Positions 57,073-64,000 of a stretch of 64,000 bases of DNA are shown here, piece by piece. Source of the DNA: Combretum micranthum (taxonomy: Eukaryota > Streptophyta > Magnoliopsida > Myrtales > Combretaceae); contig JAMXBD010002798.1 of NCBI GenBank assembly GCA_024138025.1, positions 1-64,000 on the forward strand, in the 5' to 3' direction. Position 1 is the stretch's first letter. The number at the start of each line of letters is the position of its first letter. Made by a program: the position numbers and the translations under genes. A model generated the notes under the pieces. The model was not told the origin of the DNA. It ran no database searches and saw only the letters and a list, made by a program, of their open reading frames with translations.

Positions 57073-59494
57073 TGACATAGGATGGAAAGCATAAAGATAA
57101 CAGAAATCAATAGCAACGATTAATTTCAAAGATAAGATGCAAAAGGTTGCAACTTTATTAAGAAATTCTATCAAATAGGATTTCAAATATGATAAAATGT
57201 TCTGTCCCCTAAGCTAGGGTTTCCAAGGCTATTTATATGATTACACAAACCCTAAAAAACAAAATAAAAAGACATAAAGTCAATGAAAACAAAGCTAATA
57301 GCTTTTCGTGCGACCTACATTCTCGACTAGCGGCTTTCCTAGTACGCCGACAGCTTTCCAACTTACACTGTCGGCTTTCACTACTAGAAAACTAGCCTTT
57401 AGAGACAGAAAATTTGCGACGGAAAATTTCTGTCTCTAAAAAAATGAATTAGAGACAGATTTGCGACATATTTATGATAACATGAATTATGAATAATCTT
57501 CTAATTTTTATATGCTTTTGCGACGGAATTTGCGACGGATTACACATTGATTTGCGACAAAAAATTTTCCGTTATAAATTTGTCTCTTATTTTAGAGAGA
57601 AATAAATTATTTTAGCGCCAATTTCTTTTTTTTAAATTCTGTTGCAAATTTGTCTCTAAACTAAATTATTACATATATGTATATAAATAATTATGTTTAA
57701 AATTTATTTTAAATTATACATATCTAATATAATATATATAAATGTGCATTATATAATAAGGACATATATTTAATTGTAATTATTTTATATATAATAACTA
57801 TAATATGTATAATCATTTGTTATTTACAACTAATTATATATATTTTATTTATAATATTTTTAACATTACATTACATATTTATATATAATAAAGTATAAAT
57901 TAAAAATAGTACTTAAAACATAAATATTATATTTATATCTTATTATATATTCTTTTACATAATAACTTATATAAAAACTCAAATTATACAACTTAATAAA
58001 ATAGTGTTATAATAATAATATAATATGTTATATGCAAGTAATATCATAAAATACTAATTAAAAATAAAGTATTTCAATAATAATATATGTAAAATAAAAT
58101 AATTAATATAAAATGTAAACTTAGTATATTTAAACATATACAAATATATAAATAATATATTATATTTAATAATATATTAATAAAAAATATATATATTCAT
58201 TATTTATATTATTTATTTTATATTTATTATGACTATTCATATATCTTTTAATATAAAAAATTTATTATATATATATCTTACATAATTTAATTTACATACT
58301 ATATTTTATTTAAAATATAATAACATATTTGGGGAAAAAATAAATATACTATGTAAAAATATAGTATATTTAAGTAATAAAATATGTAATATAAAATAAT
58401 TAGTTAAATATATTTAAATTGGTATTATATATTATTTTATTAATATAATAATGAAAAATATATTTTTATATTGTTTACATTATATTATAATTTATTAAGT
58501 GCAAAAAATGAAATAAAAAAATAAACACATTAATTAAAAATATACAATTTATTAATTTAATATAAATATTAAATAACTAATGTAAAAAGTAATTATATTA
58601 TATATCATTAAATATATTATAAAATTTATATGTATAAAATTTTTATATTTACATAATATATAATATTTTTTAATAATAATATCATATTTGGAAAAAAAAT
58701 TATAATATACTACTGAAAATATTATATATTTGTAATAAATATATATAATTTAAATAATTATTATAAAATGTAAAGATTGTTATATTAATATTATATATTC
58801 TTTTAATAAAATATTAATGAAAATCCTTAATAATATGTAAAGTGAAATTATAAAATAAAAATAAACTATAAAAGATATAAAATGTTTTATAGTTATAATA
58901 TTGTAAATTATGGTATCTCTTAAATAAACAGTAGTGAAACTTTACTCATGAAGATACAAATTGGTTTATCGGTTTAGTGCTTGTGAAAACTTCAATGTTA
59001 AGTATGCTTAGTATTGTAGCTTCTATGATGGGTGACCCCTAGGAAAGATAAATAAGAGGCAAATGTGTATTTTTTTAATAATTTGTCTTACAATCAGAGA
59101 CAAATTTGCAACGGAATAATTTTATTTAATATTTACTAATTGGATATTTAAAAATAACTAATTATAAAATAGAGACAAATTTGCGACAGAAATTCCGTAG
59201 CAAATTTGCGACGGAAAATAAATCTGTCTCTAAAAGAATTAGCGACAATGATTTTTGAAACAGAAATTTGCGACGGAAATTCTGTCTCTGAAAGTCTTTA
59301 GAGACAGATTTTTCACTTTCAGAGACAGAATTTTTTGTCTCTAAAGCCAAAATTTCTTGTAGTGTTGGTGCCAACGTGGGCTGGCTCCATCAAGGCCGGC
59401 CTTTAAGGCCGGCAGCCTTATTCCTCGACCTCTTGATTGCGTCTTGGACATCTCCAACTTATCTAAAAATGTGTCGACTATCTCATTTGCATCA
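57073..59494 (-). repeat. E1 5' LTR, split by a CACTA element
   Basis: Plus-strand reading starts TGACATAGGATGG and ends TTTGCATCA. Removing 57379-59364 and its duplication leaves about 0.43 kb that matches the 3' LTR at 44426-44860. The ATTCT target duplication follows at 59495. Confidence 0.8.
57379..59364. mobile_element. Non-autonomous CACTA element
   Basis: 1986 bp with termini CACTACTAGAAAAC... and ...TTTCTTGTAGTG (reverse CACTACAAGAAA), the classic CACTA ends. Both ends carry many copies of 'agagacagaaa' and 'tttgcgacggaa' in direct and inverted form (57395-57610 and 59085-59350), as subterminal binding sites do. The middle (57660-58900) is extremely AT-rich and non-coding. The interrupted LTR reads 'agctttggtgcc' elsewhere (44740). 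Here 'ttt' and 'ttg' flank the element, so at least TT of the expected 3-bp duplication is visible. Confidence 0.9.
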
Positions 59495-59499
59495 ATTCT

Positions 59500-60420
59500 C
59501 CAAGCACTATGCCACTTCCACACGGTGCTTGGATGAGCTCTCTCATATCATGCACTTCATGAAATCAAAAGGATAGATAGTTCAACCTAATTTTGTTGAT
59601 GTTGATCCAAGTGAGGAGCGAAACCAGACAAGAGAGTTTGGAGAAGCTCTACCTATTCATGAGAAGAACGAAAAAAATCGTGGGAAGATGCAAGGATTTT
59701 TTGGTGGGGGTTGTTGGATGATGAGGATAGTTGAAGAGGTCTATAGTAAATGGAATCATTCGATTTTACACATTGCGGAACACCCTATTGGATTAGGTTC
59801 CCAAGTGTAGGGTATAGTTTCCCGCTTTAAACATTGGTTCAAATGAAAAGTGTATGTTGGCAATTTATGGGCTGGTGGAATTGGTAAAACAACTATTGCA
59901 ATAGCTATTTATAACATGGTAGCAGATACATTTGGAGGTAGCTGTCTTCTTGTGAATGTTGGAGAGAGGTCTAAGAATCACGGAATCTTTTGGCTGCAAG
60001 AAACTCTTCTCCATGAGGTTGTAGGGGGAAAAAGCTTAAAAATACCTCATAATTATATTGGCAGAAAATCGATAAAGGAAAAGCTTAGCTATAAGAAGGT
60101 TTTATTAGTGTTAGATGGTGTTGACAATCTCAATCAGTAAAACGAATTAGCAGGTGAAAAGGATTGGTTTGGTTAAGGAAGCAGGATAATCAAAATTTTG
60201 TTAGGGGCAGAGAATGAACGAAGACATAATAATGCCATTAAAAAATTCAAACGTCTGCGCATTCTGATAATGGTCCACGATGCATATTTTTCTAGATGTC
60301 CAAAAAATCTCTATGAGGACTTGAAATAATTAAGAGAGCATGACCTCCCATCTCCTAGAGCCATAGAGATTTCACTTGATGCTAATTTCTCTAGACTTTA
60401 TGACGTTAAAGATACTTTAA
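59500..60420 (+). pseudogene. TNL resistance-gene relic: end of TIR, NBS and LRR scrap
   Basis: Continues the gene begun at 44164. TIR end: SKHYATSTRCLDELSHIMHF, then VQPNFVDVDPSEERNQTREF, GEALPIHEKNEKNRGKMQG. Linker: ILHIAEHPIGLGSQV. NBS: P-loop GGIGKTTIAIAIYN (59874-59915), RNBS-A-like GSCLLVNVGERSKNHGIFWL, kinase-2 VLLVLDGVDNLNQ, where the second Asp of the usual LDD is Gly, then SRIIK. After about 60195 the text jumps to KKFKRLRILIMVHDAYFSRC, PKNLYEDLK, the usual first LRR of TNLs, so most of the ARC part is deleted. Stops lie at 59574, 59808, 59844 and 60138, among others. It is a pseudogene on several counts. Confidence 0.85.
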
Positions 60421-60429
60421 AAATATAAA

Positions 60430-61650
60430 ATCATCTTAGATGTTTTCAAGGGATTATCGTAAAAAATGAAATGGGAAATCCTCTTCAGGTTTTGTTGTGT
60501 TCATTGGGTAGCCAAATAACATGTTTTCAAGAAGAGATAAAAATTATCTCTAAAAAAGTAGCAAGAAAGCTCAAGCAGCTTCATGTTGTCATGGGTCCAT
60601 TAAATAATCTCAAAAAAAGCAAGAAGAAAGCTCAAGCAGCGTCTTGCTATCATGGGTCCATAATAAAGTCCTTGTATAAACGCTGCTTTGTGATGCATAG
60701 GAAGAAAAGGCAGCAAGAATCTTTATGGCAACTTCACATCAATGATGCAAAAGTAAGGAACTTATTTATAAATGTACACATATGTAGAGAATTGTTATTT
60801 ATGCTTTTGACCTATGACATGATTATCTTCGTTTGTGCAGCTATGTAGAGAATTTTCTTTCTTTGAGATACAATGTGCCACCAACAATTTCGATCCCGAA
60901 TGTTTGTTTGGTAAGGGTGGCTCTAGTCATGTTTACTTAGCAAGGTTTGACAGTAGAAAACCAACAGCTGTAAAGAGGACTAAATTTGAAGAATATTCAT
61001 ATGGATTGATCCTTAATGAGCTTAATATTCAATACCATCTCCATCATAAGAACATACTACCATTATTGGGCTTTTTTATAGATGATAAAGAAGGAATACT
61101 TGTGATGGAGCTTATGAGCAAGGGCACACTACGTGACCATCTAGATGGCCGTGGACATCACACATACGTCCTTTCATGGTCCAATCGCATCAAGGTTGCT
61201 CTGGATGTAGCTAGGGGACTTGAATATTTGCATGTATATGCAAATCTGCTCATTATACATCGATAAGTTAAGACAAAAAATATATTGCTGGATGATAGCT
61301 ACAAAGCAAAACTCACAAATTTTGGCCCTTTTAGTAGAGACTACAAACCAGTGTATGAAGATAGAGTTCAGGGTACCCATGGCTACATTGGTCTGAATTA
61401 CCTTAACACGAATGAAATAACCACCAAGTGCGATGTGTACGGCTTTGGCGTCACACTAGTGGATAAGTAACATGGACGCAAGAGCATATTGATTTTCTCG
61501 ATTAAACAATGCCTTCACCTGAAGGAGTAGAGATGGAAGCAACTAAGCTGGTGCTTGCATTAGCAAGAGAATGCCTAACAAGCGAATGCTGCAAGAGACA
61601 CATGACTCAAGCTGTGAGGAGGTTAGAAGGTGTGTTTGAAAATTGTTAGC
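60430..61650 (+). pseudogene. Receptor-like kinase relic
   Basis: Plant RLK/Pelle kinases phosphorylate proteins on Ser/Thr at the plasma membrane. An exon to 60752 (ending LWQLHINDAK) and an 88-bp intron (60753-60840, gtaagg...tgcag) lead to LCREFSFFEIQCATNNFDPE, LFGKGGSSHVYLARFD (glycine loop partly changed), PTAVKR (Lys), HHKNILPLLGF, ILVMELMSKGTLRDHLDG, RGLEYLHVYANLLIIHR, then a stop replacing the catalytic Asp (61264), VKTKNILLDDSYKAKLTNFG (DFG changed to NFG) and GTHGYIGLNYLNTNEITTKC. The C-terminal lobe end, LVLALARECLTSECCKRHMT, follows after a frameshift. Loss of both aspartates makes it catalytically dead. Domain style resembles CrRLK1L-like kinases, but I would not assign a subfamily. 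Confidence 0.8.
60553..60673. repeat. ~60-bp tandem repeat in the pre-kinase exon
   Basis: Two units share 'agcaagaaagctcaagcagc', 'tcatgggtccat' and A-rich ends. In one frame they encode KKAQAASCYHGSI-like peptides twice. It lies upstream of the kinase domain. Confidence 0.7.
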
Positions 61651-61732
61651 CTAGAGAAGAAAACACAGCATCAGAATGCAATCGTCATCTAGAATCAAGA
61701 ATCTTGTCACCATCTTCTGCAACCTTGTCATG

Positions 61733-62575
61733 TTTGGTACGATGAAATCACATGGAATAGAATAGATTGGATTGGAAATATAGGAATGAAATAGAATGAA
61801 TTAAGCAAGAGAATGACAAATCTATTCCTATATTTGGTTATATTTATGTCATGTTGAGTACGCAATAATTGTTTGGAATATATTGGAATTAAAGAATGGA
61901 ATCAAGGAATGGAATCAAGAGAATGACAAGTCCATTCATTTGTTTAGATACAGACACAAAATGCAATGGAAATAAATTAGTTCATATTAGAATTTACCAA
62001 GATACTCTTTACCAAAAAATAAGATAATAAATTCATATAGGATAAAAGGGTAATTTATGTAAAAAATTTTAATGAAAGGAGAAATGAAATCATGATTCCA
62101 CCACTTCAAAGGAAGAATCGAATTTCACCTTATAACAAGAATTATTGATTCTAAAGAATCGTGATTCTGCCTTCTTTTAACACTTCTAAACGTAGGAAAA
62201 TGAATGGAAGCCAGAAATGCGATTCTATTTGTGCATTCCAAACAAGATATTATGGAATGAAATGGAATGGAGAGATTATTTAATAAGATTTCTCAAAATA
62301 TACCCTTCATATTAAATGTAGATAATATATATATGTTGGATAAATATGTAATGTAATTTAAAAAAATAACTATATATATATATATACATATAGATGGAAT
62401 GGAATCAAGATTCCGCTTTTGAGAAGGCGGAATTGAATTCCTCCTAAAAGCCAAAATTGTTGATTCCAATGAAGCACAATTCCGACTTCTAAAAGCACAT
62501 CCAAACGTTAAAAAATGGAATGGGAATGGAAATCAAAATCGTGGTTCCATTTTAACCCATTCCTACGTACAAAAT
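61733..62575. mobile_element. MITE-like insertion rich in GGAATG words
   Basis: Left end tttggtacgatgaaatcaca and reversed right end ttttgtacgtaggaatgggt are weak inverted repeats. Inside, 'ggaatggaat', 'aatcaagagaatgacaa' and 'ccattcc' recur, and a shorter pair 'ttgtttggaat' (61869) and 'attccaaacaa' (62236) suggests a second nested or duplicated unit. Non-coding. The target duplication is unclear, so the superfamily is left open. Confidence 0.45.
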
Positions 62576-62582
62576 ATACTGT

Positions 62583-62717
62583 AAGCACTCATTCATTAGA
62601 ATTCCCAGGGCGATCACTATCTTGTACAACCTTAAGTACTCGTTCATTGGAGTTCAGAGGAAAGCACTATCCTATCCAATACTAAGAACTCAATCATTAG
62701 AAGTCCAAGGCAGATCT
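62583..62717. repeat. ~50-bp tandem repeats in the kinase tail region
   Basis: Units at 62583-62633, 62634-62683 and a partial at 62684-62717, each starting aag(c/t/a)actc(a/g)(t/a)tcatt.ga. One frame gives STHSLEFPGRSLSC, STRSLEFRGKHYP. The sequence before the MITE (SPSSATLS near 61705) reads similarly, so this may be the kinase C-terminal tail. Confidence 0.55.
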
Positions 62718-63469
62718 AGGGGGTGTTGATAGGGTCTATATACGATTGGAAAAAAAAAATAATTTTTTAGTTCTTTTAAAAATATATATATTTATATATA
62801 TATATTGTAAATAGCAAGTATTGACATGAAAACAAATATAGTATAAAGTATTTTATTTTACATCTATAAAGTCATGGGAGTGTACATAAACTTTTTCAAC
62901 ATGAATTTGTTATGCTGACATTTTCTCTTTCCCTCTCTCTACTTTAACCTTTTTTTTTCACAATAATTCACTTATCATAAAATTATAGTTAACTAAATAG
63001 TATGAAGGACTATTTTTTATTTGTTTTACACCATAAATAATAATTACATTGTTGGTAGCATTAAATATTTTGATTTTATCACATAAAGAATAACTAAATA
63101 ACACTAATTATATAATTTGAAATTTCATGTATTAACTTAAAATCTTTTTAATTAATAATTAACTTTCAAGTAACATATATGCAACCTCTCATCAAATGCA
63201 TTAAATACCCTTAATTGTTTCTTGATTGAATTTTTCTTGCTTATGAAGTTTTAAAAAATATTACAAAAAAATCATTAACAATTCCTACTACATATATAAA
63301 ATGCAATACACTTATAAAAGTAAACGGATACATATAAATAATTCTAATATTAATATAATTAAGATTTGTCTCTCATCTCCAACCATATTATCCAGTGTCC
63401 TTTCCAATTCAAAACTCAATTTTTTATTATAGCAAGGTACAAGTTTTGACTTTGCTTCAGTTGTTCAGC
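62718..63469. other. AT-rich stretch without recognisable features
   Basis: Only simple TA runs and homopolymers are seen. No open frame has recognisable content and no LTR or TIR edge was found. Confidence 0.5.
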
Positions 63470-63640
63470 GTATTTGAATAAGATCATCGCAATTGTTGTT
63501 AGCAAGTTTTGGTTTAATGTTTTCAGTATGTTTGAAATTTTAGAGGTAAATCACACCTGCTCTAAAGCATCTTGTCGTACTAGATTCTCAGGTGTAGGCT
63601 ATGGGTTCCCTCTTCGGCATTGGTTTAAACGGTGTGCAAG
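63470..63640 (+). pseudogene. Second TNL fragment (TIR-NBS linker)
   Basis: YLNKIIAIVVSKF (63470-63510) resembles the helix before the NBS in TNLs. 'gtactagattctcaggtgtaggctatgggttccc' followed by 'ttcggcattggtttaaacg' matches the segment at 59790-59845 of the main relic and reads VLDSQV*AMGSLFGIGLNGV. It breaks off after 63640 into unrelated AT-rich sequence. It shows that the area held more than one TNL copy. Confidence 0.5.
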
Positions 63641-64000
63641 TATCTAATTAATAATAGTAAATTAGATAAATAAACGTTCAATTCAATATAATAATTAGCA
63701 AATTAAAATTCTGATTAGGAACATGTGATATTTCTAAAATTTTGCAATGCTATTTTACAATTTATTAAAATAAGTCAATTTAGAAGTACTTTCAGGCTAC
63801 ATTGAGGAGTAAAACTTCTATGCAATACTATGTTTATCAAGATTCAAAAGAGTTTGGCAATAAAAACTTCGAATACCTGTAAGATATTGACATCATGAAA
63901 AGCCTTTTGGAAAATTTCAGAAGACTAGAAACTGATTCAATCAAAACATTTTCATGTCTCAACTATACAAATAAAATAAATATGGATACATAAATAATAT
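63641..64000. other. AT-rich end of window, nothing recognised
   Basis: No gene, repeat edge or RNA gene was recognised in the last 360 bases. Confidence 0.5.

Larger units (their letters stand above)
44426..59494 (-). mobile_element. Gypsy element E1, inserted in the TNL gene, with three nested insertions
   Basis: The edges are TGATGCAGG... and ...TTTGCATCA, flanked by a perfect 5-bp duplication ATTCT (44421-44425 and 59495-59499) that lies inside a TIR-domain codon run. On the minus strand the order is 5' LTR, primer-binding site (57059-57070), gag, protease, reverse transcriptase, RNase H, integrase, purine tract (GGTGGAGAGAA at 44861-44871), 3' LTR. This is standard Ty3/gypsy order with integrase last. 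Of 15.1 kb, about 9.8 kb is later insertions and their duplications (46395-49931, 51057-55331, 57379-59364), leaving about 5.3 kb of E1. All coding parts carry stops or frameshifts. Confidence 0.9.

Noticed and set aside
57660..58900. Extremely AT-rich block, considered as a matrix attachment region or organelle insertion
   Set aside because: It is fully bounded by CACTA termini with subterminal repeats, so it is the filler of a non-autonomous transposon.

Overview
The window is nuclear DNA of a flowering plant, very AT-rich, and almost all of it is nested transposable elements with the remains of disease-resistance-type genes at the right end. A TIR-NBS-LRR (TNL) relic points to a non-grass angiosperm, most likely a eudicot. 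I cannot name the species. I see no intact host gene, no rRNA or tRNA gene and no CRISPR array. Every coding region found carries stops, frameshifts or insertions.

Left part (1-8.7 kb): a decayed Ty3/gypsy gag-protease remnant (1-823), part of a long terminal repeat of family 'A' (824-2570), a truncated copy of a giant LTR of family 'B' (2571-7941), an orphan segment ending in A16, and a CACTA-like terminus at 8451. An Athila-type Ty3/gypsy element then begins: primer-binding site 8540, gag start 8682.

Middle (8.8-26.2 kb): the Athila gag is split by a family-B element at 8784-26228. This has two ~5.4-kb LTRs, a primer-binding site, a polypurine tract and only ~1.8 kb of apparently non-coding interior, which is the architecture of a large retrotransposon derivative (LARD). 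Its 3' LTR is itself split by a third LTR type, 'C' (13261-17984, target duplication AAATT), whose upstream half is packed with telo-box and site-II-like promoter motifs. The rest of the Athila gag follows (26229-27603), and then a decayed CACTA transposon whose TNPA-like gene (about 28.3-38.0 kb) is split by a solo family-B LTR (30094-36260, duplication TGTAC). That solo LTR carries a 458-bp hAT-like MITE (30979-31436, duplication CTATCGCC). The CACTA right terminus is at 38964.

Right part (39-64 kb): a minus-strand gypsy gag-protease relic (38965-40355) is followed by its LTR edge and an LTR-B-like stretch, then ~2.6 kb without recognisable features. A TNL gene starts at 44164 with a TATA box. 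At the codons after its SIIVF motif it is cut by a minus-strand gypsy element, E1 (44426-59494, duplication ATTCT). E1 was in turn invaded by a solo LTR of family A (46395-49931, duplication AACAC), a deleted gypsy element E2 with both LTRs (51057-55331, duplication CACCT), and a 2-kb non-autonomous CACTA element (57379-59364). The TNL resumes at 59500 (rest of TIR, P-loop, degenerate kinase-2, an LRR-like scrap) and is followed on the same strand by a receptor-like kinase pseudogene (about 60430-61650). The kinase's C-terminal tail region is interrupted by a GGAATG-rich MITE-like sequence. A second TNL scrap lies near 63.5 kb.

The target duplications and split reading frames give relative insertion orders without dating: TNL, then E1, then A-LTR, E2 and CACTA; Athila, then LARD, then C-LTR; CACTA, then B-LTR, then MITE. 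Coordinates of elements with target duplications are read directly from the sequence; edges of decayed remnants are approximate.
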